From Halohasta litorea (GTDB lineage: Archaea; Halobacteriota; Halobacteria; Halobacteriales; Haloferacaceae): a DNA stretch of 64,000 nucleotides. Numbering within the stretch: position 1 is the first letter of the stretch; the number at the start of each line of letters is the position of its first letter. The notes under the pieces were generated by a model that ran no database searches, had not been told where the DNA came from, and was given only the letters and a program-made list of their open reading frames with translations. Made by a program: the position numbers and the translations under genes. This document shows positions 39,201 through 47,704 of the stretch, piece after piece. The DNA lies in the NCBI RefSeq assembly GCF_024494645.1, contig NZ_JANHDJ010000006.1, forward strand, positions 124,001-188,000. Direction: 5' to 3'.

Positions 39201-41807
39201 GACATCGAACGGCTGTTCGGTGTATCGCTCGCCGGCCTCGATCGGCGGCACATCCAGTTGCGTTTCGGCGACCACGTCACCGGACTCGTTTCGGAGAGTC
39301 ACATCTGCGGTCGTCGCGAGTGACACGTCGGACCCGATGTTGGATATGTCCACGTCGATGTCCGTCGTGTCGCCCACATCGATCCGGGAGCCGTCGACGT
39401 TCGTCGCCAGGTTCGGCCCGATGCCGATGATCTGATCGGAGTCCTGAGTGCCGTACGGGAAGTCTTCGTCGTGAACGTCAAGCGAAACCGTGTGAACGCC
39501 ACCGTATTCAATCGTCGACGTGAGCGTCGTTTCGAACGTCCCCCCCTCCTCGAGTTCAGGAACATCGACCACCCACTCATCAACGACATCGCCTTGGGAA
39601 TTCCGAAGGTCGACATCAGCCGTCGTCCCACCACTCATGTTGAGATTACCGGCGTTTTCAACAACCACGTCGAAATCCGTCTCAGTGTCCACCCGCGAGT
39701 CTTCGTCGACGTTGACCAGTTCACCACGAAGATCGGGCGCGATAATATCGAAGTCTACCTCGTCGGTAGACCCCTCGGGGAACAGGGTATCGTGGACATC
39801 TATCTGGGCAGTGTAGCTCCCCGGAACCCGAAACACATGCTCAAAGTCAGTTCGTGTGACTTCCTGCGGATCCAATTCGGGGACCATCGGAGACCACGAC
39901 CGGACCGTTCCACCATCCGAGTCGAGTATCCGCACGTCAGAGGGCGTTTCAAGGCTGTAAGCCGTCCCGTTGTTGAACACCTCAGTGCGAAGGTCGGTTT
40001 GATTGGCGCGCTCGACGTCGTCAGCATCAATCGAACTCTCGAGGTTCGCGTACAGAACATTGACCGTTCGAGTAGACCGCCCCGGCACGGTCGTCCGTTG
40101 GGACATCTCCCCATTCGGGTCGACCTCAGTAACGATCACCACTTCTCCAACAGCCCGAGCATCGATCAGCCCGTCGAACGAGACCTGTTCGTGGCTGAAT
40201 TCACCACCGGTCAGCGGATCCTGCCGCCACGTCTGAGATGCTTCCGTGTGTTCACCCAAGAACCCAGTTCCATTAGCGTAGACACCAACGTCGAACGCCT
40301 CTCCCGTGGGCACGTGGCCGACGTTGTACACGCTGTAATCGATGTCAATCCCCTCACGAAGGATCACCTCCTCAGGTGCATCCATTTCCAACGCGATGGT
40401 GGGAAGAGCAACCGTCTGAAAACCAGTACAGAGCCGGTCGAGTTCCCCACCATCAGAACTGATCTGGATGGTCGCATCACCCTGGATTTCTTCGGTAAAT
40501 GACGCCCGATATGTCGTCGTTTCATTCAGAACCAGCTCGTCGCCGTCGTACATCTGGATATGGAACTCATCTTCGCCGTACGAGTCCTGTGCTGGCGTGA
40601 TCGAAACCATCCGATCGGCGTGGTTTGCCGCCGAGACACTCCGCTCTAGGGTCCCATCAATTCGGAGTGACCAGCCATCAGGCTGTATCTGGGCGCTTCC
40701 ACTCGATGCCGACCACGCACCCATCTCACCATCCTTGAATTCTTGGCACTGCGACGTGAATCCGGGCGGGCCTTCACCGAGATCGACACCACTAGCAACA
40801 CCAGTAGCCAGCCACGCCCCACCAGCAAGGATAGTCGGTGCTAACAGAAGCACGAGGACGATGATGACGCCCCCGCGGAACGACTGTTGTCCAAGATTGG
40901 TCTGAAAGTAATTCGACCTGCCCAAAAACACAAACAGGATCGAACCAAACACGATTGCGAGAATCCCGACGAAGAGAAGCGTTTCAACGTGTAGTGAGAG
41001 AACATTCTGTAAGGTCACCTCAAGTGGGTCGCTCTCGGCCGCTAACTGCTCCAAGAACGGGTGTTGAGAGCCCCCGAACAGCGAATCATACGGGAGTGAT
41101 ATCTGCGGGGAGACACGGGTGAACGACTCGTTCGGAGTGTACCAGCCAGTTGCGATCCAGCTGATAGCGTACAGAACCGGGAGGATGGAAAACGACACGA
41201 GCATCCCAAACGAAATGCGGTAGACGCGATCGCGACGGACCAGTGGGTCCACTTCGGACGGCCATTTCATCACGAGGAAAATCACCGACGCGAACACAAG
41301 AATCGAAATCAGGACGAACGTGACCGTCACTTGGTACGTGTAGAAGATGCTAACGAAGATGTCGGCCAGCATCCCGAGACCACCCGAAGCAGGCTCAGGT
41401 CCGATAAGACGCTCTTCCCACGAGGTCCCGAACACACCGCTCGATGGAAGATCGGCCGCCCGTCCATCATGCGACTCCGTCCCCGTGAGGAACCACATCG
41501 AAAGGTACAGGATGGGAAGGATGACGGAGATGGCAAAGAGACCGGTAGAGGAACGCCGAATCCGCCTGATCATCATCTCTGACCCGTAACTGCTGGGCCA
41601 CAGACCGGCGTAGTAACTGACAACGAAGAAGAGCAGGATCGGGATGAAGATACTCGTCGTCGTGATAAGATACACTCGGAAGAAACCGATGAGGATGTCG
41701 ACGAAGGCGTCAAGGCTCACCGCAGCGGCCTCCGTCAGGTCGCCGCCAAGCTGGAAACCGCCTTGCGGATCGTCGACTACCCCCGTCGCGTTGCCGTCAC
41801 TACTCAT
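36225..41807 (-). CDS. Giant membrane-anchored surface protein with CARDB-like repeats, 1860 aa
   Basis: ATG 41807 is used; a TTG 24 bp upstream is the only alternative. The first 340 residues hold six hydrophobic helices in three similar two-helix units, each ending in a W-(F/I/L)-(L/I/A)-TG motif (SMWFLTG, ISWIATG, GAWLATG). The rest, about residues 360-1860, is a string of about 13 beta-sandwich repeats of roughly 95-110 residues, each with an N-x-G turn (for example DISNIGSDVS, TVSNEGTGRS, VVDNVGTDVS) and a late DVD or DVH strand: CARDB/Ig-like adhesion repeats. The size and acidity suggest a long external stalk. It ends TFYVSED without a second anchor. The partner is unknown. Confidence 0.85.
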   Translation of the reverse strand: MSSDGNATGVVDDPQGGFQLGGDLTEAAAVSLDAFVDILIGFFRVYLITTTSIFIPILLFFVVSYYAGLWPSSYGSEMMIRRIRRSSTGLFAISVILPILYLSMWFLTGTESHDGRAADLPSSGVFGTSWEERLIGPEPASGGLGMLADIFVSIFYTYQVTVTFVLISILVFASVIFLVMKWPSEVDPLVRRDRVYRISFGMLVSFSILPVLYAISWIATGWYTPNESFTRVSPQISLPYDSLFGGSQHPFLEQLAAESDPLEVTLQNVLSLHVETLLFVGILAIVFGSILFVFLGRSNYFQTNLGQQSFRGGVIIVLVLLLAPTILAGGAWLATGVASGVDLGEGPPGFTSQCQEFKDGEMGAWSASSGSAQIQPDGWSLRIDGTLERSVSAANHADRMVSITPAQDSYGEDEFHIQMYDGDELVLNETTTYRASFTEEIQGDATIQISSDGGELDRLCTGFQTVALPTIALEMDAPEEVILREGIDIDYSVYNVGHVPTGEAFDVGVYANGTGFLGEHTEASQTWRQDPLTGGEFSHEQVSFDGLIDARAVGEVVIVTEVDPNGEMSQRTTVPGRSTRTVNVLYANLESSIDADDVERANQTDLRTEVFNNGTAYSLETPSDVRILDSDGGTVRSWSPMVPELDPQEVTRTDFEHVFRVPGSYTAQIDVHDTLFPEGSTDEVDFDIIAPDLRGELVNVDEDSRVDTETDFDVVVENAGNLNMSGGTTADVDLRNSQGDVVDEWVVDVPELEEGGTFETTLTSTIEYGGVHTVSLDVHDEDFPYGTQDSDQIIGIGPNLATNVDGSRIDVGDTTDIDVDISNIGSDVSLATTADVTLRNESGDVVAETQLDVPPIEAGERYTEQPFDVVIDEAGFYDVDVDVAPTADTGRATDSDRFEVRYVDLVVDVEATPLSGSNEARIHVTVSNEGTGRSESVDVDSVVTDEGDTIVFSRALSFGELNPGRSQTRSRTVELDSDGLHTVTVEIDEEDGDTDTATFSSMSPNLEGNITATETEVYGLGTDVLTKVRNVGSEASDRTTADITVYDTADGDVVDTSRISVQSLEAGEQQERGVSVNFPGAGVYKVKIDVDDDLYPGNTVDHTEEIHVYQSDLSVRLSANDSDLPPGATGGVEATVFNNGNHRSDPYDIEVEFVSPRGSTIAVEQDTVESIGVGENTTLAFESVLDDIGRNDVIVRVDTTESGRITDSTEIDVSLPLEVEEVESHIPPGEQGVVDATVSNPGAVESETYDVTARFIAPDGSTVSTDSTTVGPIQPGEEETLQFESTLVDAGVHDVIVDVDTGGENKPREGVYIEVVRSELRGQVNARDIDEGDPTDIDIVVDNVGTDVSPETNVTAVLRDPDGNVVADEQYTVGVLEEGESDSQQVFDTELDAVGVYEVEMVGELEGSDDQIQSVRSFEVLYSNLTASVTADDVTRVNEGNVQVAVVNEGTGRSDAAPAQVVIEAPDGSAIRSVDLDVPALSAGRSYSETLEFTTEEAGTHRATVDVEDADRPDGTVAETEFHITWPNLHAHIEAESTTIEDNTATLNVDIENVGPGQSRSTTASVDILGSFGNIVGTRTIDVPPIGSGESHEVSVDHVFDRPGSYFGRIQVQDPEFPEGTTDNTETIDIIHGHLNGEVEFDEGYTVVESETQFEVTVQNVGNDGAAPTTADVWITNANGETVFTDVMEVGSLAKRGSQSEKFTATLNTSGDATAHVDVNYPKFPLGTEDQDDIRVISPDLRADLTIDDVQMGSETTIRVDVTNVGETQAEATTGELLIYNHDMDRVVREEFAVESLAPDESTSIEFVQLIAKECWRTEMSCAPGAELGTAGTFTGSVDISTMFAPEGSEDSDTFYVSED

Positions 41808-42190
41808 AGGGCTTGTAGCAGGATACTCCAAGGGGTGTCATTACTCTTCCCCTCAGTCCCCCCGTGAAACACGGTGAGTCCGTTCCAAGTCACCGCTGTA
41901 GAACCCACAGTGAGGAGTGGAGGAGAGGAACCCCCGAACACCGAGTGTAAAAAGGAAGACTGAGATGAAAGATTGTTGAGGGGTGTTGAACAGGGTGACA
42001 GCGATGGAATCCTGATGTCCGCGATCGGCGATACCGGATGAACACCACTACCACATTTTCCGGCCAGACAGTATTGACACAGAACAAACACACTACCAAC
42101 GTTCGTGGTTCAAAACACGACACAGAGGCCACCAAGACCGAGGATAGTGGAAGATCAATCTGTACGAGAGTCATGTTGGAGAATCCATTA
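41808..42190. other. Intergenic region without a supported gene
   Basis: About 380 bp between the giant surface gene and the partition locus. Open frames here are short, lack conserved-looking composition and have no promoter. The region contains the presumed promoter of the giant gene near its left end. I see nothing else that I can support. Confidence 0.5.
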
Positions 42191-42236
42191 TGAACGCACA
42201 GTATGAACACCCATTGTGAACACCCATAACGAACAA
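42191..42236. repeat. Four 13-bp iterons (TGAAC/CGAAC), putative centromere
   Basis: TGAAC occurs at 42191, 42204 and 42217 and CGAAC at 42230, exactly 13 bp apart, most within (A/G)TGAACxCCCA. Two further half-sites, CGAAC at 42311 and TGAAC at 42330, bracket the TATA-like sequence of parA. This is the arrangement expected for the binding site of an RHH partner protein that both marks the centromere and represses its operon. Confidence 0.65.
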
Positions 42237-42310
42237 CCACCATTACGACTCTGTACCATCATACACACTGAACAGGAGGTGCTACAGTCACTAAGGTGAT
42301 GTATGTCTTA

Positions 42311-42334
42311 CGAACATTTATTACCCGCATGAAC
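42311..42334 (+). promoter_or_regulatory. parA promoter with flanking iteron half-sites
   Basis: ATTTATTA (42316-42323) lies about 25-32 bp from ATG 42348. CGAAC and TGAAC half-sites touch it on each side, so binding of the iteron protein would cover the TATA box. Confidence 0.55.
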
Positions 42335-42347
42335 GATAACACGCACT

Positions 42348-43310
42348 ATGGTCCTGCCATTAACCGTTTACAACCAGTCGGGTGGCCAAGCCAAATCGAC
42401 GATCACCCGTGACCTCGCTGGCGCGTTCGCAGAACAGGAGCTGGACGTGCTCATCGTCGACTTCGACGCGCAAAACGGGAGCGTCTCGAACTACCTGGAC
42501 CTCGACGAAGACAAGCACAACCCAGATGCCGACGACGTCACGCTCCATCTGATCGACCAAGGGAAAGGCCCGTTCGAGGATCTGATACGGAGTGTCGATG
42601 GGACCCAACACATCGATGTGATTCCGTCGCACAAACGATTCAACTCCGTCGACGACCGCCTCGACGACCACGCACAGTACCTCAAGTCGGGGAAGCCCGA
42701 TGGGTGGGAGTACCCACGCTACAAGCGATTCCTCCAGATCCTCCAGCAGAACGACATCCAGAGCGAGTACGACGTGATTCTCGTTGACCCGAACGCAAAG
42801 GCCGACGAAGCACTCTACCTAGCCCTCTACGCCACCCGAAACATCCTGATCCCGGCCGTCCCCACTCGGGGTGGGTTCGAAAGCATCCAGGGGGTGAAAA
42901 ACAGCACCGAGAACTTCGGCGATGCGATGGACATCACGATCACCAACGTCGGCGTCGTGCCCACGATGGTGAAGAAGTCCAAAAACATCCACCAGGAATA
43001 CTCTCAGAAAATAAAGGAGACGTACCCCTCGCCAGTCTACTTCAAGAATCTGGGCGCGTACGAGAAGGCGGAGGACGAGTTCAACACGGTCTTCGACCAT
43101 CTCAAAGGCCAGCGGATGCGCGATTACAACGCAGACATCATGCCGAAGTTCCGAACTCTCGCGGCATACATCGCACACCGGGCCGGTGCGGACCTACCGA
43201 ACGGCGGTTGGGACGAAGACGAGCTGTTCCTTGGCGATGGCTTCTGGGGCGAGATCGACAGCTCCGAGTTAGCCGTCAAGGAGCCTGTCACGACGGAGGC
43301 CAGCCAATGA
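42348..43310 (+). CDS. parA: ParA-type partition ATPase, 320 aa
   Basis: The deviant Walker A motif YNQSGGQAKST (about 8-18) keeps the signature Lys and GKS-like end but has SGGQAKST instead of KGGVGKTT. Walker A-prime/B is VLIVDFDAQNG (about 34-44), and VILVDPNAKADEA and IPAVPTRGGFESI follow. ParA/MinD ATPases drive segregation of plasmids and some chromosomes by forming gradients on the nucleoid. The gene overlaps its downstream partner as ATGA. Iterons lie upstream. Length and gene order fit a type Ib/II-like partition locus. Confidence 0.9.
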   Translation: MVLPLTVYNQSGGQAKSTITRDLAGAFAEQELDVLIVDFDAQNGSVSNYLDLDEDKHNPDADDVTLHLIDQGKGPFEDLIRSVDGTQHIDVIPSHKRFNSVDDRLDDHAQYLKSGKPDGWEYPRYKRFLQILQQNDIQSEYDVILVDPNAKADEALYLALYATRNILIPAVPTRGGFESIQGVKNSTENFGDAMDITITNVGVVPTMVKKSKNIHQEYSQKIKETYPSPVYFKNLGAYEKAEDEFNTVFDHLKGQRMRDYNADIMPKFRTLAAYIAHRAGADLPNGGWDEDELFLGDGFWGEIDSSELAVKEPVTTEASQ

Positions 43311-43855
43311 GCTTCGAGGACGGAAGCGAGCCGATGCAGGATCCGTTCAGCGAGGAGGAGGGTGGCGACGATACCGAGTTGGAACCGGACGAAGAAACAG
43401 AGCCCGTGGAAGACACGAGAGACGAGCAGAGCACGACCTCGGGAACAGAACAAGTAGGGACGCGAACAACCACCGCCGACCCCGCCCCGAAGGTGGAACA
43501 GGACTCGGCCCGCGGTAGAAACGTTCCAGAGCTTGGGGATGTCGACATTCTCCGACGCTACTCCCCGGAGGAGATAGCCCAGCTGCTCATGGATCGAGAG
43601 TACCACGAGGAAGACCCACAGGTCCCGTACGCGATGTGGAGAGACGGGACCTCGACCGGACGTAGCCGGACGACGATCGAACTAAACCCCGACCTCGACG
43701 ACCTCGTGAAGACGGTGAGGCGAGAGTTCGAGAATCGCTACGACGCGGAGATCAACAAAGCAGACGTAAGAGAATTCGCCATGATCTACGGCCTGATGAA
43801 CGCCGATGACCTGTTCGAAATGGCCGAGGAGTGGGGGCTTCAGTTCAACAGTTAG
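43307..43855 (+). CDS. ParB-like RHH partition partner, 182 aa
   Basis: ATG 43307 overlaps the parA stop (ATGA). The N-terminal 100 residues are highly acidic and disordered (GGDDTELEPDEETEPVEDT). The C-terminal 65 residues carry the DNA-binding part: RSRTTIELNPDLDDLVKTVRREFE and INKADVREFAMIYGLM, the strand-helix-helix of a ribbon-helix-helix protein. Acidic tail plus RHH is common for haloarchaeal partition and plasmid regulators. It should bind the 13-bp iterons upstream of parA. It is not a CTPase-type ParB. Confidence 0.75.
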   Translation: MSFEDGSEPMQDPFSEEEGGDDTELEPDEETEPVEDTRDEQSTTSGTEQVGTRTTTADPAPKVEQDSARGRNVPELGDVDILRRYSPEEIAQLLMDREYHEEDPQVPYAMWRDGTSTGRSRTTIELNPDLDDLVKTVRREFENRYDAEINKADVREFAMIYGLMNADDLFEMAEEWGLQFNS

Positions 43856-43861
43856 ACGGCA

Positions 43862-46780
43862 CTACTCTTTGTACGGTATCCGCGGCGAGTCCCCCCACAG
43901 GACCTTGTTCAGTTTCTCTTGACTCCGCCGAACCCGCTTCGAGAATCCCGACTGGGAAATCCCGAGTGACTCCGCAATCTCCGTCCCAGAGTCACCGCCG
44001 GTCAGGAAGTACCCACGCACGTACGCGGTGCGAAGTGTATCCAGTTCGATTTTCGTAAGGGTGTCACCAAGGATGGTGTTCCACGGGACCGTGTACGTAG
44101 ACGAATTTGCCTCGTGGCAGTCGATCTTTGCGTTGGGGAAGAAGTCCTTAACTTCCTCGACAAATCGGGTCTGCGGCAGTTCAGGCGGCACTGTGTGTTT
44201 GAATCGGTAGCTCCCATCAGGCTTCGCGATTAACTCCCGAGCATTCATCCCATGCCCGCCGATTTTCGTCGGGATCGATTCACCGTCCACAGTCACCTCA
44301 AACAGAATCGGATCACCGTAAATCTCGTCGATATCCGTCACCCGTTCGTGAGACGAAGCCGCTTCAGCAAATTCACTCACGGAAATCGCCGAATCCGAGA
44401 CACCGCAGTGGATGAGGTATGACCCCTCAGCGGTGGGAACGACATTGTGGACAAGCAGAGATGCCCCAAGCCGTTGAGCGATTAACGACAGCACACCCGT
44501 TTCTCCCCGCATATCGAATTCCATCTCGGTGGTTCCTTCGTTCATGAGACTGTGCTGCTGGCTGATCGAATTTAACGCGAAGCCGGTCAATAGACCAATC
44601 TCTGAAAGAACATCCACAGTCTGTGCGTCGAAGCGAGACGAGAGGGGGCTTTCAACCACCAGCACACCAAACCCGACCCCATCGTACGTGATCGGGACCG
44701 CAGCAACCGATCTGACTCCGTAATCGACCGACTCTTTCCGCCACGCAGGAGCGTTTTTCAGCCCCGATGCGATATTCGAAATCGCATCAGGCATCCCGGA
44801 TGTCGAAACCTGCGCGGAGATGTGAGGTTGGTTGCTGTACAGATCGAAGTCCATCTCGTCCAGATACCAATCCGGAACACCAGACGACTCCATGGGGACG
44901 ATCTCTTCGCGTTTTCGATCGGTGTAGCCGATCCACGCACCAAGGAAATCATCTATCTCGGTTAGGGAATCGACAACTGAAGCGTAGACCTCCGAGCGGG
45001 AGTCGGCACTCACAAGCGCGTGGTGAACTGCTCGCAGTTGCTCATTCAGGTCGTTTACATAATCCAGATGCTTCCGCTCGTTCCGCAGTTGCTTGTGCTT
45101 TTCACGAACAGATCTCACCTTCTCCGCCCGCGAAAGGGCAGATTCAACCGCTGTGGCGAATAGCTCAGCGATTTCGATATCGACCGGATCGAATTCCGAC
45201 CCAGTACAATCAGAGAGTAGCAAGACGCCTTCATCACCTAACGGGACGATAATCTCACTCCCAACCCGATCACCCATACCGCCCCCCTCACCAGACAGCG
45301 TAACACCGTTGTAGATCTTGATTTGGCCATCGCGGTACGCCTCCCATGCGTTCGACCCGTCGGCCCCAAACGTGGGCTCAGTGACAACCCCCTCCGGCAT
45401 CGGGCCAGACGAGCCCAACAATTGGAGCCTGACAGCATCCGAATCGAACTCGAACAACCCACACGAAGTGTAACCCAGTTCTTCAACCGCGGACTCGACA
45501 ACCACTTGGGCGACATCAGACACGCCGTCGCGTTCGAGAAGGTCCGTTACGACGCTGTTGAGTGTTTTCAGACTGTCTTCATACTCAAGTTGTTCGCCGA
45601 TGGGGCGGATAATCGTGTGTATGAAGTCGCTATCATCGATCCTCACCAGTTTCGAGTTGATACTAACAGGTACAGTCTCGCCCTGAGCCGTTTTCAAAAT
45701 GATCGGCTCGCCATCGAAATATTCCTGGTGAGACCCCTCACCCCTGTCATAGATGTGGGAGAATAACTCCTCAGCACGGTCGCGATCTTTCTCTAAAGGC
45801 AGTTCATAGATACTCGTGCCCTCGAGTTGGAACGGCGTCTGATAGATATCACGTGCCGCCATGTTCGACTCTACGATCGTCCGGTCGGCTGGATCCACAA
45901 CTAGAATTGGGTCCGGAGCGGCATTCAGTAGTTTACTGAACCGTTCCCGTTCAGTCTCCAGCTCACGCTGATACTCATACCGGCTGGAGACGTCTCGGAC
46001 GACACAGATCAGCCAGCCCTCTGCGAGGCCCGTGAGAGAGACCTCCGTAGAGAACAAGGTCCCGTCTTCGCGACGGGCAGTCAACTCGCCCGCCCACTCA
46101 CCCTCATCATCTACCTGTGGGAAGACCTCTTGTTCCAACCAATTCACCTCTTGAGGCCGGTAGCAGAGCTGCCACGTTTCTCCAAGGAAGTCATTAGGCC
46201 CGGTAAATCCGTAAATCTCAGCGTGGGCTTGATTCACGTAAACGTATTCCCCATCCGGGTTGAGAATCGCAATCCCGTCTTTCGCATTTTCGATCGCGTC
46301 GACTTGAACGTCGGCGATGTACTGGAGATAGTGCTTGCGTAACTCCTCGTTGATCTGGTTAAGCAGGACCCCATCAGAGGCCCCCTCCGTCGCCTTCGGG
46401 ACGAAGGTCGTATGGGGTTCAGAAAGAATATCGCGCAACAACTCAGTATCGGAGTCCGCCGTCCAGAGAAGGAACGGGACCGGTCGGTCGATCGATCGGA
46501 CGTCCGCAAGGAAATCCGCGCTGCTACTCGCAGGCACAGAAGAATTATCGACGATACAATCAACCTCTCCAGCTCGAACAGCATCAAGAGCCTCGTCATA
46601 GCTGTCGTGTCGCACCAGATCCCACAGTTGGTTCTCGGCAGCAGAAGCTAACCAACCACCACCTTCAGATTCACCGACAAGAACAACTGTCGATTCTGAT
46701 ATACTATCAATGGTGGCAGAATGTACCGTGTCAGAATGTACCGACGGAGAATCGCGGGACGTGGAGGCGGAGTTCTTCAT
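43862..46780 (-). CDS. Bacterio-opsin-activator-type multi-sensor regulator, 972 aa
   Basis: Domains in order: a receiver-like fold (about 30-150) without the usual phosphoacceptor set (DCIVDNSS); two PAS domains (about 160-275, with NAKDGIAILNPDGEYVYVN, and about 285-395, with NAAPDPILVVDPADRTIV); two GAF domains (about 415-560 and 600-750); a bacterio-opsin activator linker (from about 760); and a C-terminal HTH_10 (DSGTEIAESLGISQSGFSKRV). There is no histidine-kinase core. It should sense a small molecule, redox state or light and bind DNA itself. It converges with the ParB-like gene 6 bp away and is divergent from the gene at 46848. Confidence 0.92.
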   Translation of the reverse strand: MKNSASTSRDSPSVHSDTVHSATIDSISESTVVLVGESEGGGWLASAAENQLWDLVRHDSYDEALDAVRAGEVDCIVDNSSVPASSSADFLADVRSIDRPVPFLLWTADSDTELLRDILSEPHTTFVPKATEGASDGVLLNQINEELRKHYLQYIADVQVDAIENAKDGIAILNPDGEYVYVNQAHAEIYGFTGPNDFLGETWQLCYRPQEVNWLEQEVFPQVDDEGEWAGELTARREDGTLFSTEVSLTGLAEGWLICVVRDVSSRYEYQRELETERERFSKLLNAAPDPILVVDPADRTIVESNMAARDIYQTPFQLEGTSIYELPLEKDRDRAEELFSHIYDRGEGSHQEYFDGEPIILKTAQGETVPVSINSKLVRIDDSDFIHTIIRPIGEQLEYEDSLKTLNSVVTDLLERDGVSDVAQVVVESAVEELGYTSCGLFEFDSDAVRLQLLGSSGPMPEGVVTEPTFGADGSNAWEAYRDGQIKIYNGVTLSGEGGGMGDRVGSEIIVPLGDEGVLLLSDCTGSEFDPVDIEIAELFATAVESALSRAEKVRSVREKHKQLRNERKHLDYVNDLNEQLRAVHHALVSADSRSEVYASVVDSLTEIDDFLGAWIGYTDRKREEIVPMESSGVPDWYLDEMDFDLYSNQPHISAQVSTSGMPDAISNIASGLKNAPAWRKESVDYGVRSVAAVPITYDGVGFGVLVVESPLSSRFDAQTVDVLSEIGLLTGFALNSISQQHSLMNEGTTEMEFDMRGETGVLSLIAQRLGASLLVHNVVPTAEGSYLIHCGVSDSAISVSEFAEAASSHERVTDIDEIYGDPILFEVTVDGESIPTKIGGHGMNARELIAKPDGSYRFKHTVPPELPQTRFVEEVKDFFPNAKIDCHEANSSTYTVPWNTILGDTLTKIELDTLRTAYVRGYFLTGGDSGTEIAESLGISQSGFSKRVRRSQEKLNKVLWGDSPRIPYKE

Positions 46781-46847
46781 AGTAGTCAGACCCTAAGCGG
46801 TAGTTCTTCAAATAACTATGGGGTTTATACTGTCGACCTGATTACGG

Positions 46848-47534
46848 GTGGAATATGATGAAGTCTGGCAACGGATTCGCAATCGGGGGTCAGCAGTAAT
46901 GGAGGGCAGTGTTCTTATCGACGGCTCAACGGAGCGGCACCTTGCGCGGCTTGCGAGAGAATCAGGCTACTTCCAGCGTGAGTTCAACCCAGATCCCACC
47001 CGAACCATCCTCACTCAGGCAGGTATCAACTACGTCCCTATCCAGGACATCGAGATGGACACTGGTGAAATCGCGACGGTGTACAGCCTCGATCTGAACG
47101 GAGACTCGGAGAACAAGCTGGAGGAGGGCCTCATCTCCCACGGCAACACCGACGAAGCGTTCGCGACAGACTGGGCAGTCGACGCCAACCACGGGTACGA
47201 CCACCTCACGTACTATTTCGATTCGCCCCCGACGAAGAACGACATCGAAAAGGCCCGGATCATTAACAAGGTCAAGCACGCAATCGAGATCGGGAAGCTC
47301 CAACAACAGTTCTCGTGTCGTAGCTGCGGGAAGAGGGTCCACTGGACGGATCTAATGCCGCCAACACCAGAACGTGAGAACGGCTACAAACAGCAGATAA
47401 TCATGCTACGCGACCAACAGTGTAGCTGCTGTAACGACACCGACAACTTCGATCACATCGCCCACCCCAACGAAATAGACGAGTTCATCCAAGCACGGCC
47501 GGCGGATGTCATGGCGACAGCGCATGAGGAATAA
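46848..47534 (+). CDS. Unknown zinc-binding protein, 228 aa
   Basis: A leaderless GTG start at 46848 lies about 20-27 bp after a GTTTATACT TATA-like box; an internal ATG at codon 18 is the alternative. The N-terminal half has RHLARLARESGYF and a Tyr/Asp-rich middle. The C-terminal half has CRSCGKRVHW (about 155-164) and CSCCNDTDNFDH (about 193-204), which can bind zinc. No family is recognised. The gene is divergent from the sensor-regulator with 67 bp between starts, so it may be one of its targets. Confidence 0.65.
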   Translation: MEYDEVWQRIRNRGSAVMEGSVLIDGSTERHLARLARESGYFQREFNPDPTRTILTQAGINYVPIQDIEMDTGEIATVYSLDLNGDSENKLEEGLISHGNTDEAFATDWAVDANHGYDHLTYYFDSPPTKNDIEKARIINKVKHAIEIGKLQQQFSCRSCGKRVHWTDLMPPTPERENGYKQQIIMLRDQQCSCCNDTDNFDHIAHPNEIDEFIQARPADVMATAHEE

Positions 47535-47704
47535 CTGACACAAGCCGACCAACCAACACCCACCCCAAACACACGAAAAACTGACAGACCGGAACCGGAC
47601 CCACACCAAGATATTCACACCACCGGGTTGAAATACCCCCATATGTAATAGCCACGCCATTTTACACAAGCTTTGTATAGGAGTAAACCGTAGTGAATGG
47701 TAAT

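Noticed and set aside
36849-40502. Several long plus-strand frames opposite the giant surface gene (for example 36849-37541 and 39471-40502)
   Set aside because: They are basic, have no recognisable domain and mirror the repetitive codons of the CARDB-like repeats on the minus strand.
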